DNA of 50,160 nt from assembly GCA_900770635.1 (NCBI GenBank), contig CAAGLB010000152.1, positions 1 to 50,160 of the forward strand. The letters are read 5' to 3'. Positions 26,640 to 34,919 of the stretch are shown in pieces (the first letter of the stretch is position 1; the number at the start of each line of letters is the position of its first letter). This DNA is from an uncultured Alistipes sp. (GTDB lineage Bacteria > Bacteroidota > Bacteroidia > Bacteroidales > Rikenellaceae). The notes beneath the pieces are model-generated. The model ran no database searches. It saw nothing but the letters and a program-made list of their open reading frames with translations, and was not told the origin of the DNA. The position numbers and the translations under genes are program-made.

Positions 26640-27095
26640 ATGAAAAAGTTTTTACTTGCTTTGGTCGCTTTGGCATGTGTAAGCGCAGTATCTGCACAGG
26701 AGTATAAGCATGCAGCTGGTCTTCGTCTTGGTTATGGCGTTGAGCTTCAGTATGAGCACAACTTCTCTTCACAGAACTTCTTGAAGGCTAACCTTGGTCT
26801 TTTCGGCTACCACGCTAACTTCATGGCATCAGCTACTTACAACTGGAACCTTTTCCAGTGGAACTGGACTCCAAGCGTAGGTAAGTGGTTCTTCACTGCA
26901 GGTGTTGGTGGTTCACTTGGCGTATGGGGCGGTGGCTTCCAGCTTGGTGTTTCTGGTGATGCTGCTTTCGGTTTGCGTTTCAAGAATGTGCCTATCACCC
27001 TTGCTTTGGACTATCGTCCAACCATCTACTTCTTCCACCACGCATGGGGCACTGGTTTTGCAGGTGCATCACTCTCTGCAACATATAACTTCTAA
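26640..27095 (+). CDS. Small outer-membrane beta-barrel protein, copy 1
   Basis: 151 aa. Sec signal (MKKFLLALVALACVSAVSAQ) followed by alternating amphipathic strands rich in Gly, aromatic residues and Asn, and a C-terminal phenylalanine (SATYNF). The length suits an eight-stranded barrel. It shares WTPSVGKWFFTAGVG and NVPITLALDYRPT with the next gene (WTPSLGEWFFDAGAG, DWPITLSVDWTPS), so the two are paralogues. Codon bias is high (GGT, CTT, AAC), suggesting abundant product. Function not known. Confidence 0.75.
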   Translation: MKKFLLALVALACVSAVSAQEYKHAAGLRLGYGVELQYEHNFSSQNFLKANLGLFGYHANFMASATYNWNLFQWNWTPSVGKWFFTAGVGGSLGVWGGGFQLGVSGDAAFGLRFKNVPITLALDYRPTIYFFHHAWGTGFAGASLSATYNF

Positions 27096-27130
27096 TTCGG
27101 TCGCAAAAGGTTAACCCTTAAAAACTTTAG

Positions 27131-27700
27131 ATGATGAAGAAAGTATTGCTTCTCGTTGCGACTGTTTTGTTCGCTGCTTCTGCATTTGCACAGGACATCT
27201 CTGTTGGTGCACGTGTTGGTTCAAGCTTCCAGGCTGTTGGTCAGTACAAGTACAACGGCGTAAACTATGTTGAGGCTCGTTTCGGTACATCTGTTAACAA
27301 CCCTGCGTACGTTGTAGGTTTGGGCGCAAATGACATTATCGATGTTGTGCGTGAGTCTAATCGCTTTATGTGCGACTTGACATTGCTTCACAACTGGCAC
27401 GTTTTTGATATGGACTGGACTCCAAGCCTTGGTGAGTGGTTCTTCGATGCTGGTGCAGGTCTTAACTTTGGTGGTATTGCTGGTCACGCTTATGTTGGCG
27501 TATCAGGTATGGCTCGCCTTGGTTTTGCGTTCCTTGATTGGCCAATCACTCTCTCTGTAGACTGGACTCCATCATTTGGTCCTGCTGTACGTTATGGTAA
27601 GTACACTAATGAGTTTGGTGTTGATATTAAGGTAAGACATACTTCATTCAATACCCTTGGTTTGGCAACTCTTGGTATCACTTGCACATACAACTTCTAA
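27131..27700 (+). CDS. Small outer-membrane beta-barrel protein, copy 2
   Basis: 189 aa. Sec signal (MMKKVLLLVATVLFAASAFAQ) and a barrel-like body ending CTYNF. It has about 35 extra residues compared with copy 1, mainly an insertion after the first strand pair (around NYVEARFGTSVNNPAYVVG). It starts 35 bp after copy 1 and ends before a strong hairpin, so the two form an operon. The start could be either of two adjacent ATG codons. Function not known. Confidence 0.75.
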   Translation: MMKKVLLLVATVLFAASAFAQDISVGARVGSSFQAVGQYKYNGVNYVEARFGTSVNNPAYVVGLGANDIIDVVRESNRFMCDLTLLHNWHVFDMDWTPSLGEWFFDAGAGLNFGGIAGHAYVGVSGMARLGFAFLDWPITLSVDWTPSFGPAVRYGKYTNEFGVDIKVRHTSFNTLGLATLGITCTYNF

Positions 27701-27741
27701 TATAGAGCAGTTGGGTTGCGCAAGCAACCATGCCTAACGAA

Positions 27742-27770
27742 TGTCCCCCTCAGGCTTCCTGAGGGGGACA
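27742..27770 (+). terminator. Terminator of the barrel operon
   Basis: A 13-bp perfect stem, TGTCCCCCTCAGG (27742-27754) and CCTGAGGGGGACA (27758-27770), loop CTT. The T run after it is short (CTTTG). Confidence 0.75.
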
Positions 27771-27799
27771 CTTTGTGTTATCCGATGTCGAGCCGAGCT

Positions 27800-28693
27800 C
27801 TACTTCATGCCTTGAACGATGCCACGAGATATGTTGTAGCGCAGCTTGAGAAGATAGAGCGACTGTGCGGGGCGGTGAGTAAGACACATGAGTAGGGTGG
27901 CGCACCACTTCATAATCTCGCCTACATAGAGCCTTATGCGGCGCCCATGTATCTCGGCACGACGATGCTGGCTAACGCCTGTGTTGAATGCCAGACGCTC
28001 GAAATAGTCAGCCGTAAGTTTCTCGGCGGGTATTATGTGATACATCACAGCCTCGGGCTGATAGTAGCACCTCATGTTGTGTGCCGCCATGCGCTCAAAG
28101 AGGTCGCTCTCCTCGCCGCCAATAAGCCTCTTTCCTGTGCGGCCGAGCGACGTGTCAAACATGCCGATAGTGTCAAACACCCTACGGCGCATAGCCATAT
28201 TTCCGCCACCAGGTATTTTGCCCTTGGGGAATATGATAATCTTGTTGCCGAAGTCCATAGGGTTGGCTATGGGCTGCTCGGCGTAGCGTGACATCCAGCG
28301 GGGGCGTCCTGTGGGATACTCGGCGACGATCTTGCCGCCTGCCGACATGGCATCAGGGTGGGTGTCGAAGAGCGATATGTAGGACTCAACAAACTGTGGC
28401 ACTATGCGCTCGTCGTCGTCAACGAATGCCACGATGTCGCCCCGAGATGCCACGATGCCAGCATTGCGGGCATGCGACAAGCCCTGCTGTGGCTCGAAGA
28501 CGTAGAGGATGTTTAGCTCGGAATGCTCCTTGCTAAATTTCTCGATACGCTCACGTGTGTTATCCTTCGAGTTGTTGTCAACAACCACACACTCCCACTC
28601 CTCGCAACAGCGCTGCGAGGCTACCGAGGCAAGTGTTGTCATCAGTTGCTCGGCACGATTGTAGGTTGCTATAACTAAACTTAGGCGTATCAT
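27800..28693 (-). CDS. Family 2 glycosyltransferase
   Basis: About 297 aa from the ATG at 28693 (MIRLSLVIATYNRAEQL). A TTG six codons upstream is less likely. The GT-A nucleotide-sugar-binding elements are VVDNNSKD and the metal site VAFVDDDERI (DxD type), with an acceptor-side GGEESDLFERM (ED motif). The C-terminus has a hydrophobic, Arg-rich stretch (YVGEIMKWCATLLMCLT) that may associate with the membrane. It transfers a sugar, probably to a surface polysaccharide or lipid carrier; substrate unknown. It stands alone and diverges from the Gph-like gene with only 47 bp between starts. Confidence 0.88.
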   Translation of the reverse strand: MIRLSLVIATYNRAEQLMTTLASVASQRCCEEWECVVVDNNSKDNTRERIEKFSKEHSELNILYVFEPQQGLSHARNAGIVASRGDIVAFVDDDERIVPQFVESYISLFDTHPDAMSAGGKIVAEYPTGRPRWMSRYAEQPIANPMDFGNKIIIFPKGKIPGGGNMAMRRRVFDTIGMFDTSLGRTGKRLIGGEESDLFERMAAHNMRCYYQPEAVMYHIIPAEKLTADYFERLAFNTGVSQHRRAEIHGRRIRLYVGEIMKWCATLLMCLTHRPAQSLYLLKLRYNISRGIVQGMK

Positions 28694-28698
28694 TGTTG

Positions 28699-28735
28699 CA
28701 AAGTTACGCAAAAAATAATAAAATTTGTATCTTTG
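28699..28735. promoter_or_regulatory. Closely packed divergent -7 boxes, near-leaderless transcripts
   Basis: Minus-strand TAACTTTG (28706-28699) ends 5 nt before the glycosyltransferase ATG. Plus-strand TATCTTTG (28728-28735) ends 5 nt before the phosphatase ATG. Transcription start sites would fall at or next to the start codons. Confidence 0.55.
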
Positions 28736-28740
28736 CCTCT

Positions 28741-29397
28741 ATGAAATACGATATTGCTATATTTGACCTTGATGGAACGCTGCTAAACACCATTGGCGAC
28801 TTGGCAGCGTCGGTAGACTATGTCATGCGTTCACGCAACCTCCCCGAGCATACCGATGCCGAGTATCGACAGATGGTTGGTGGTGGCATCAAACGCCTTG
28901 TTGAGCGTGCCCTGCCCGCTGAGCTGTCGTGCGACGAGGCCTATGTCGACGAGTGTGTTGCGCAGTTTCGCCGTTACTATGTCGATAACATCGACCGCCA
29001 TACAGTGCCCTACGATGGCATGCCCGAGCTGCTGCGTGAGCTGCAAAGTAGGGGCGTAAGGTTGGCCGTTGCCTCCAATAAGTTTCAACATGGCACTGAT
29101 AGGCTCGTTGCCAAGTTTTTTGGCGATGTCGAGTTTGTTGCCATCGAGGGCAATCGTGAGGGCGCACCCTTAAAGCCCGATCCTCAGATTGTAAATGGAA
29201 TACTCTCTAAGGCGGGCATAGCTAAGGATCGTGCTGTGATGATTGGCGACTCGGGCATAGATATACGCACTGCCGCAGCTGCCTCGATCGACTCTATTGG
29301 CGTTGCCTGGGGATTCAGGTTTGCCGAGGAGCTTTACGAGGCTGGTGCTAAGGATGTTGTGACCACCATTGACGAGCTACGAGCGTTGCTCATCTAA
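28741..29397 (+). CDS. gph: HAD hydrolase, phosphoglycolate phosphatase-like
   Basis: 218 aa from the ATG at 28741 (MKYDIAIFDLDGTLLNT), chosen because the HAD motif I normally starts within ten residues of the N-terminus. Motif I is DLDGTLLNT, motif II lies in LAVASNK, a Lys is in PLKPDPQI, and motif IV is MIGDSGIDI. The cap domain is the helical C1 type (residues about 18-80). It is probably a 2-phosphoglycolate phosphatase or a similar small-phosphate phosphatase. Its stop overlaps the stop of the converging regulator gene. Confidence 0.8.
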   Translation: MKYDIAIFDLDGTLLNTIGDLAASVDYVMRSRNLPEHTDAEYRQMVGGGIKRLVERALPAELSCDEAYVDECVAQFRRYYVDNIDRHTVPYDGMPELLRELQSRGVRLAVASNKFQHGTDRLVAKFFGDVEFVAIEGNREGAPLKPDPQIVNGILSKAGIAKDRAVMIGDSGIDIRTAAAASIDSIGVAWGFRFAEELYEAGAKDVVTTIDELRALLI

Positions 29398-30536
29398 GTG
29401 TGGTAGTAGCGTCTTACGGCATCGGCTGTTATGCGCTCGTCGCTGAGTATTATGAGGCGCTCCACGACGTTGTGTAGCTCACGTATGTTGCCCGTCCAGG
29501 GCGAGTGCGATAGTAGGTCGATGGCCTCGGAGTCAATCCTCTTTGTGCCTATGTCGTGACGTTGGCATATCTCCTCTATGAAGTGGTCGACAAGTAGGCG
29601 TATGTCGCTCTGTCGCTCACGCAGCGGCGGCACGTGAATCTCTATGACACTAAGACGATGATATAGGTCCTCACGGAAGTTGCCCACAGCAATCTCGTGG
29701 CGTATATCCTTGTTTGTGGCAGCCACAACACGCACATCTACTGATATATCCTTGTCGCCACCCACACGTGTTATCTTGTTCTCTTGCAGGGCACGCAGCA
29801 CCTTGGCTTGTGCCGACAGTGCCATGTCGCCAATCTCATCCATGAAGAGCGTGCCGCCATCGGCAAGCTCAAACTTGCCCTTGCGCTGTTTTATCGCCGA
29901 GGTGAACGATCCCTTCTCGTGGCCAAACAACTCGCTCTCGATAAGCTCGGCAGGTATAGCTGCGCAGTTGACCTCGACGAAGGGGGCATCTCTGCGGGCG
30001 CTTTTTAGGTGTAGCCATCGTGCCACCAGCTCCTTGCCTGTGCCATTTTCGCCTAATATCAACACACGGGCGTTGGATGGCGCCACACGCTCAATCATTG
30101 ATCGCACATGCTCGATAGCCTCCGATTGGCCGATTATTGGCTGTGTGGCACAATTCGTGCGTCGTGGGCTGTGACGAAGTGGTGTGCGTGGCGATGTGTC
30201 GTTGTCTGAGGAGGTCGAGCGTTCGATGCTACGTAGGGTGTCGAGCAGTCGGTTGAGGTTGATGGGTAGGCTCAGGTAGTCGATAGCGCCCTTGCGTAGT
30301 GCCTCGACGGCAGAGTCTATGTTGGGGCTCTTGCTAACCATTATTGTGGGCACGTTGAGCGTCGTGATGTCGCAATTATCGTCGACTATGGCAACATCTA
30401 TATTTGCCGAGTTGCACAATTTGCGGGCCTCGTCGTCGTTAGCTGATTCGAGCGTTGTGAAGTTCTCGAAGCGTAGGCGCTCGCCGAGTGAGTTGAGCAA
30501 ACTTTTCGACTCAATGTTAAGTAAAATCTTTGTCAT
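29394..30536 (-). CDS. Sigma-54 activator with degenerate receiver and no DNA-binding domain
   Basis: About 380 aa from the ATG at 30536 (MTKILLNIESKSLLNSL). Residues 1-110 have a receiver-like outline, but the acidic pocket is ILLNIES, the segment after VAIVDDN is shortened, and the usual YLTKP is YLSLP, so the conserved Lys is lost. The AAA+ domain is intact: Walker A GENGTGKE, Walker B GGTLFMDEIGD and arginine finger region FREDLYHRL. The sigma-54-contacting loop GAFTGA is GSFTSA. The protein stops just after the AAA+ lid (ITADAVRRYYHT); the Fis-type HTH is absent. It converges on the phosphatase gene with a 4-bp overlap. Confidence 0.85.
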   Translation of the reverse strand: MTKILLNIESKSLLNSLGERLRFENFTTLESANDDEARKLCNSANIDVAIVDDNCDITTLNVPTIMVSKSPNIDSAVEALRKGAIDYLSLPINLNRLLDTLRSIERSTSSDNDTSPRTPLRHSPRRTNCATQPIIGQSEAIEHVRSMIERVAPSNARVLILGENGTGKELVARWLHLKSARRDAPFVEVNCAAIPAELIESELFGHEKGSFTSAIKQRKGKFELADGGTLFMDEIGDMALSAQAKVLRALQENKITRVGGDKDISVDVRVVAATNKDIRHEIAVGNFREDLYHRLSVIEIHVPPLRERQSDIRLLVDHFIEEICQRHDIGTKRIDSEAIDLLSHSPWTGNIRELHNVVERLIILSDERITADAVRRYYHT

Positions 30537-30585
30537 AGTTTGTATATGTAAATAATTTGCATTTACTTTGTAGTGTAAAAACCGA

Positions 30586-30742
30586 GCCATCGGAGGTTCA
30601 TAAGTTGGTGTCTTGTCGCCAGAACCTCGCAGGCGGTGGCATACATGGGATAAAGATGCTAAGATTTATCCATCGTAACAACAAGTTTTCAGTAGAATGA
30701 ACCAGATAGGATGCTATTATGGCTCGATTGTGACAAGTAGCA
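30586..30742 (+). ncRNA. Candidate structured RNA or leader (three hairpins)
   Basis: A two-part stem, GCCATCG (30586-30592) with CGGTGGC (30634-30640) enclosing GAGGTTC (30593-30599) with GAACCTC (30622-30628). It is followed by GGATAAA (30648-30654) with TTTATCC (30665-30671) and TGCTA (30712-30716) with TAGCA (30738-30742). It matches no RNA family that I recognise. It fills the gap between the regulator and the DUF4290 gene. Confidence 0.35.
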
Positions 30743-30770
30743 TTTCGAATGTCTGAGAAAATTCATAGCA

Positions 30771-31430
30771 ATGAGAAAAAATTACAATTTTACGCGTAGC
30801 AAGCTATATCTTCCTGAGTATGGACGCCATATCCATCAGATGGTCGATTCGTTGCTTCAGATCGAGGATCGTCACGAGCGTACACGTCAGGCTAAAGCAG
30901 TTATTGCTGTCATGGGTAATCTCAACCCTATGTTGCGTGACACTGAGGAGTTTAAGCATAAGTTGTGGGATCATCTCTTTATAATGTCCGATTTTAAGCT
31001 TGATGTCGACTCGCCATATATGCAACCATCACGCCAAGACCTTGCTGTGCGCCCCGAAAAGTTGAACTATCCGCAGTCACGCATAATGTTCAAGCACTAT
31101 GGCAAGTATGCCCAGAAGCTTCTGTGTCATGCTGTCGAGCAGAGCTCCTCGTGTGATGTCCAGGACGAGGTGATGAATGTTGCTCGCTACCTGCGTGCCA
31201 AGAGCTACGAGTTCAACAACGAGCATCCAAATAACGACTCCATAGCTCGTGATATTCGCCTAATGACGGCCAGCGACATAGACTTCGACCTTAGCGATGT
31301 TTCGGCTATGCGCAGCGAATATCGCCAACACCAGCCCGCCACACGCAACAGTGCTAAGGGCAAGAAGCCACAACATAATCAGGGCCGCAAGCCACAAAAG
31401 GCTGCTGCTCGCCACAATCAACATAAATAG
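30771..31430 (+). CDS. DUF4290 domain protein
   Basis: 219 aa. Matches the Bacteroidota DUF4290 family in its N-terminal YLPEYGRHIHQMVDSLL and in HKLWDHLFIMSDFKLDVDSP, covering about residues 10-175. The tail (about 185-219) is rich in Lys, Gln, His and Arg and probably disordered or nucleic-acid binding. Cytoplasmic; function unknown. It is the first gene of a run on the plus strand (this gene, a thioredoxin-fold lipoprotein, lpxH, thyA). Confidence 0.85.
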   Translation: MRKNYNFTRSKLYLPEYGRHIHQMVDSLLQIEDRHERTRQAKAVIAVMGNLNPMLRDTEEFKHKLWDHLFIMSDFKLDVDSPYMQPSRQDLAVRPEKLNYPQSRIMFKHYGKYAQKLLCHAVEQSSSCDVQDEVMNVARYLRAKSYEFNNEHPNNDSIARDIRLMTASDIDFDLSDVSAMRSEYRQHQPATRNSAKGKKPQHNQGRKPQKAAARHNQHK

Positions 31431-31466
31431 TAAAACCGATAGACTGTTGGCCGCCCCAACATATTA

Positions 31467-32612
31467 ATGATGAAGAGATTAGTTTTGTTCGTATCCGCTG
31501 TTGTTGTGCTCCTTAGCTCGTGCGCAACATCGGGTGTTAAGACCTCGGTTGAGGGACGTTTTGTGTGTAACGAGCCACTTACTGTGAGCCTCGAGCGTAT
31601 CTCCGATAACTACGATGCTGTCGACAAGGTTGCCGAAGCGCTGCTTGAAGCTAACGGAAGCTTCGAGTTTAAGTTCAATGTAGAGCGCCACTCGTCGCCA
31701 CGCCTCTATCGCCTAAGTTTTAGCAACGGTCTGCGCCCAATCATGCTTGTTGTTGCTCCGGGCGATGATATATATGTCGACTCTGTGGGCAACCTATTCC
31801 TTAACTATAAGGTCAAGGGCTCTGTCGAGTCGCAGCTTATCGAGCAGTTCAACAAGGAGTATTATGCTTCGGTCGATAAGTTGGCGAAGCTCAGCGAGCA
31901 GATAGCCCTCTCTAATGGCAATATCCTAAAGCTCAACCAGGAAGCCTATAAGGCTGCCGAGAGCGCTATGCAGGCGCAGATGCGCTTCATTGGCTCGCAC
32001 TCGTCATCCATAGCAGCGTTCTATGCCTCACGCCAGCATGTTGTCGAGGAGTATGTCCCTATGCTCAACGGCAAGGGTATTACAGTTTTGCATCTTCAGA
32101 CATTGATGGAGGGCCTTGCCAAGGCATACCCCGAGTCACCCTACATCGCAGTTTTGGAGCGTGAGATTGCTAATGTCGAGGCATTGGAGGAGTTGACAAG
32201 CAACATTAAGGAGGAGTCGTATCCCGATATTGAGCTCGATGACATGTACAAGACCATGCACCGCTTGTCGGACCTCGATGGCCAGGTTGTGTTGCTCTAT
32301 TTCTGGTCGGCGCAGATTCCTCTGTGTAACAGCATCAATGCCGAGCTTAAAGACCTATATTCTAAGTATCACGACAAGGGCTTCGAGGTATATCACGTGT
32401 CGGCCGACGAGAGCCGCTCGTTGTGGATCGAGGCTACACGTGTTCAGCAGCATCCTTGGATTTCGGTGTTTGGCAGTACCGATCCACGTGTCTTCTCGCT
32501 CTTTGCTGTCAATCAGGTGCCTATGGCCTATATCATCTCGCGTGATGGCTCTATTGAGATATGCCCATTGATCAAGGAGTCGCTCGAGAAAGAGATTAAG
32601 AAGCGTCTATAG
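31467..32612 (+). CDS. Thioredoxin-fold lipoprotein (DUF4369/TlpA-like) lacking CXXC
   Basis: 381 aa. Lipoprotein signal with the cysteine in LLSSCAT. Residues about 25-125 resemble the DUF4369 beta domain found ahead of Bacteroidota thiol-disulfide proteins. Residues about 250-381 form a thioredoxin/AhpC-TSA fold (VVLLYFWSAQIPLC, FEVYHVSADES, YIISRDG). The usual WCxxC becomes AQIPLC, so only one cysteine of the redox pair remains. It may act as a binding protein, or use the single cysteine. It ends 2 bp before lpxH. Confidence 0.8.
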   Translation: MMKRLVLFVSAVVVLLSSCATSGVKTSVEGRFVCNEPLTVSLERISDNYDAVDKVAEALLEANGSFEFKFNVERHSSPRLYRLSFSNGLRPIMLVVAPGDDIYVDSVGNLFLNYKVKGSVESQLIEQFNKEYYASVDKLAKLSEQIALSNGNILKLNQEAYKAAESAMQAQMRFIGSHSSSIAAFYASRQHVVEEYVPMLNGKGITVLHLQTLMEGLAKAYPESPYIAVLEREIANVEALEELTSNIKEESYPDIELDDMYKTMHRLSDLDGQVVLLYFWSAQIPLCNSINAELKDLYSKYHDKGFEVYHVSADESRSLWIEATRVQQHPWISVFGSTDPRVFSLFAVNQVPMAYIISRDGSIEICPLIKESLEKEIKKRL

Positions 32613-32614
32613 CA

Positions 32615-33370
32615 ATGATCTACTTCGTTTCGGACATACACCTTGGCGCAGGTAGCCTCGCTATGCAACGTCGTACCGAGGATGCCTTTTGCCGTTGGTT
32701 AGACATGGTGGCTAAGGATGCTACTAAGATATACCTCCTTGGCGACATCTTCGACTTCTGGTTCGAGTATCGCAGGGTTGTGCCCCAGGGCTTTGTGCGT
32801 GTGCTGGGCCGCCTTGCCGAGCTTAGCCGCCGAGGTGTTGATGTGGTGTTCTACACAGGCAACCACGACATGTGGTGCTACGACTATCTCGAGCGTGAGT
32901 GTGGCATGCGCATTGAGCGTCAGCCACAGGTTGAGGAGGTTGGTGGCCTAAGGCTGCACCTTGCTCATGGCGATAATATGAACATCAAGGGCCAGCCTAT
33001 GTTGCGCCTTATGAACTCGTTTTTCCGCTCACGTGTTGCCCGTGTGGTGTTTAGCTGGTTGGTGCATCCCGACGTGGCTATGAAGTTTGGCAGGTGGTGG
33101 AGCGGTAAATCTCGCAAGTCGCATGGTAGCGACGAGATAACCCCAGCAAGTCTTAACTTCCTTGTGGACTACGCCATCGGGCATAAAGCACGTCACGCAG
33201 ATGTGGATGCCTACATCTTTGGTCATATGCACTATCCCTACGATCGTTGCGATGATGTTCGTGTGGTATTTATGAGCGATTGGTCACGTAGTGTGGCCCA
33301 CTACGTTAGGCTCGACTCGGAGCAACAACTTGAACTTAAAACTTTTAACATAGATGAAACAGTATCTTGA
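32615..33370 (+). CDS. lpxH: UDP-2,3-diacylglucosamine diphosphatase-type phosphoesterase
   Basis: 251 aa. Calcineurin-like metal motifs in order: SDIHLGAG, GDIFDFWFEY, GNHDMW, HGDN and GHMHYP. The GDIFDFWFE stretch is characteristic of LpxH, which cleaves UDP-diacylglucosamine to lipid X in lipid A synthesis at the inner membrane. Start 2 bp after the upstream gene; its end overlaps thyA by 17 bp, so the genes are coupled. Confidence 0.85.
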   Translation: MIYFVSDIHLGAGSLAMQRRTEDAFCRWLDMVAKDATKIYLLGDIFDFWFEYRRVVPQGFVRVLGRLAELSRRGVDVVFYTGNHDMWCYDYLERECGMRIERQPQVEEVGGLRLHLAHGDNMNIKGQPMLRLMNSFFRSRVARVVFSWLVHPDVAMKFGRWWSGKSRKSHGSDEITPASLNFLVDYAIGHKARHADVDAYIFGHMHYPYDRCDDVRVVFMSDWSRSVAHYVRLDSEQQLELKTFNIDETVS

Positions 33371-34247
33371 TCTGCTGCGTACCATCCAGCGTGAGGGTGT
33401 TGTGCGTGGCGACCGTACAGGTACAGGCACTAAGGGCATCTTCGGCTATCAGATGCGCTTCAACCTCGCTGAGGGATTCCCGCTACTCACGACCAAGAAG
33501 GTCTTTATGAAGGGTGTTATCCACGAGCTACTGTGGTTTTTGCGTGGCGACACAAATATAAAGTACCTCGTAGACAATGGCGTGCATATCTGGGATAGCG
33601 ACGCTTTTCGCTACTATAACGAGCTCTGTGTGAAGCATGGCGTGTTGCCTGTCGACCTCGATACTTTTCTCTCGGCAGCAGGTGTCGAGTCGCCTATCGA
33701 GGGCTACCGCTTTGGCGACCTCAACCATGTATATGGCTACCAGTGGCGTAGCTGGCCTAAGGGTAATGGCGAGGTTATCGACCAGATAGCACGTGTCATC
33801 GAGACACTTAAGACAAATCCTACATCACGCCGCATGATTGTCTCGGCATGGAACGTGGCCGATGTCGAGGATATGGCTCTGCCCCCTTGCCACACCATGT
33901 TCCAGTTCTTTGTTGCCGATGGTAAACTATCGTGCCAGTTGTATCAGCGTAGTGCAGATACCTTCCTTGGCGTCCCTTTCAATATTGCGTCGTATGCTCT
34001 GCTTACGATGATGATTGCTAAGGAGTGCGGCTTGGAGCTCGGCGACTTTGTACATACGTTGGGCGATGCTCACCTCTACCTTAACCACTTGGAGCAGGCC
34101 GAGGAGCAGTTGCAGCGTGAGCCTCGTGAGCTGCCACGCATGGTGCTCAACCCCGATGTAAAGTCAATTTTCGACTATAAGTACGAGGACTTCACACTCG
34201 AAAATTATAATCCACATCCTGCCATTAAGGCACCACTTTCATTTTAG
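33354..34247 (+). CDS. thyA: Thymidylate synthase
   Basis: 297 aa. Folate and substrate motifs are standard: RGDRTGTGT, the catalytic Cys in LPPCHTMFQFF and the SCQLYQRSADTFLGVPFNI signature. It makes dTMP from dUMP with methylene-THF. folA, which regenerates its folate, follows after a 154-bp gap filled by a dispersed repeat. The repeat begins at the stop codon. Confidence 0.96.
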   Translation: MKQYLDLLRTIQREGVVRGDRTGTGTKGIFGYQMRFNLAEGFPLLTTKKVFMKGVIHELLWFLRGDTNIKYLVDNGVHIWDSDAFRYYNELCVKHGVLPVDLDTFLSAAGVESPIEGYRFGDLNHVYGYQWRSWPKGNGEVIDQIARVIETLKTNPTSRRMIVSAWNVADVEDMALPPCHTMFQFFVADGKLSCQLYQRSADTFLGVPFNIASYALLTMMIAKECGLELGDFVHTLGDAHLYLNHLEQAEEQLQREPRELPRMVLNPDVKSIFDYKYEDFTLENYNPHPAIKAPLSF

Positions 34248-34394
34248 GTTAAAGGTGAAAAGTGAGAAGTAACAAGTGCGGAGTGCTTCGCACGAGTTTT
34301 ATAGAGATATTCTTTACTTTTCAGTTTTCACCTTTAGTAAGTGTTGTAGATAAAATACTTTTCCCTTTTCAGTTTTCACCTTTCACCTTTCACT
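34248..34394. repeat. Dispersed repeat between thyA and folA
   Basis: Starts right after the thyA stop with GTTAAAGGTGAAAAGTGAG, then GAGTGCTTCGCACGAGTTTT (also at 23203 in slightly changed form), and ends in inverted copies (TTTTCAGTTTTCACCTTT, twice). It is the same family as the element after radC but lacks the nested GTCATTCTGAAC part. Confidence 0.7.
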
Positions 34395-34401
34395 TCGTTT
34401 T

Positions 34402-34884
34402 ATGGTAAGTATCATCGTTGCCATCGCCGAGAATGGCACTATCGGAGATAAAAATTCGTTGTTGTGGCATATTAAGGAGGATATGCGCTTCTTCCGCACA
34501 ACCACTTCGGGGCATGCCGTTATCATGGGCCGCAAGACCTTCGAGTCGCTCGGCTCGAAGCCACTGCCTAAGCGCACAAATATCGTAATCACCCGCCAAG
34601 ATGTTGAGTTTGGTGGCGCACTTACTGCTCACTCGTTGGAGGAGGCTATTCGCATGGCTGAGGGTGACGAGGAGATATTCATCATTGGCGGTGCTCAAAT
34701 CTATCGTGAGGCATTGAAGCTGGCTGATAGAATGTATATCACCCATGTTGAGCGTAGCTACGAGGGCGATACCTCATTCCCCGAGATTGACTATACGCAA
34801 TGGACGCTCACAGCCGTTGAGCGACATGAGCGTGGCGAGGAGTTCGACTCGCCATTTGAGTTTAGAACATACGACCGTAAATAG
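34402..34884 (+). CDS. folA: Dihydrofolate reductase
   Basis: 160 aa. Typical features: VSIIVAIAENGTIGDKNSLLWHIKEDM (first strand, Met20-type loop and substrate Asp/Glu position), GRKTFESLG and IFIIGGAQIYREAL. It reduces dihydrofolate formed by ThyA. Normal length. It ends at a bidirectional terminator shared with the converging Hyf-like operon. Confidence 0.95.
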   Translation: MVSIIVAIAENGTIGDKNSLLWHIKEDMRFFRTTTSGHAVIMGRKTFESLGSKPLPKRTNIVITRQDVEFGGALTAHSLEEAIRMAEGDEEIFIIGGAQIYREALKLADRMYITHVERSYEGDTSFPEIDYTQWTLTAVERHERGEEFDSPFEFRTYDRK

Positions 34885-34887
34885 TAA

Positions 34888-34911
34888 AAAGGCTCGCTGA
34901 TGCGAGCCTTT
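34888..34911. terminator. Bidirectional terminator, folA versus Hyf-like operon
   Basis: AAAGGCTCGC (34888-34897) and GCGAGCCTTT (34902-34911) form a perfect stem with loop TGAT. T-rich tails follow in both directions. It is 3 nt past the folA stop and 8 nt past the stop of the converging gene. Confidence 0.88.
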
Positions 34912-34919
34912 CTTCATTC

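Noticed and set aside
29340..29396. Frameshifted HTH domain after the sigma-54 activator
   Set aside because: The downstream bases are fully used by the opposite phosphatase gene and show no Fis-type HTH in any frame I could read.
30586..30742. 4.5S RNA, RNase P or 6S RNA
   Set aside because: The conserved core motifs of 4.5S and RNase P are absent, and the folding is three short hairpins rather than a long rod as in 6S.
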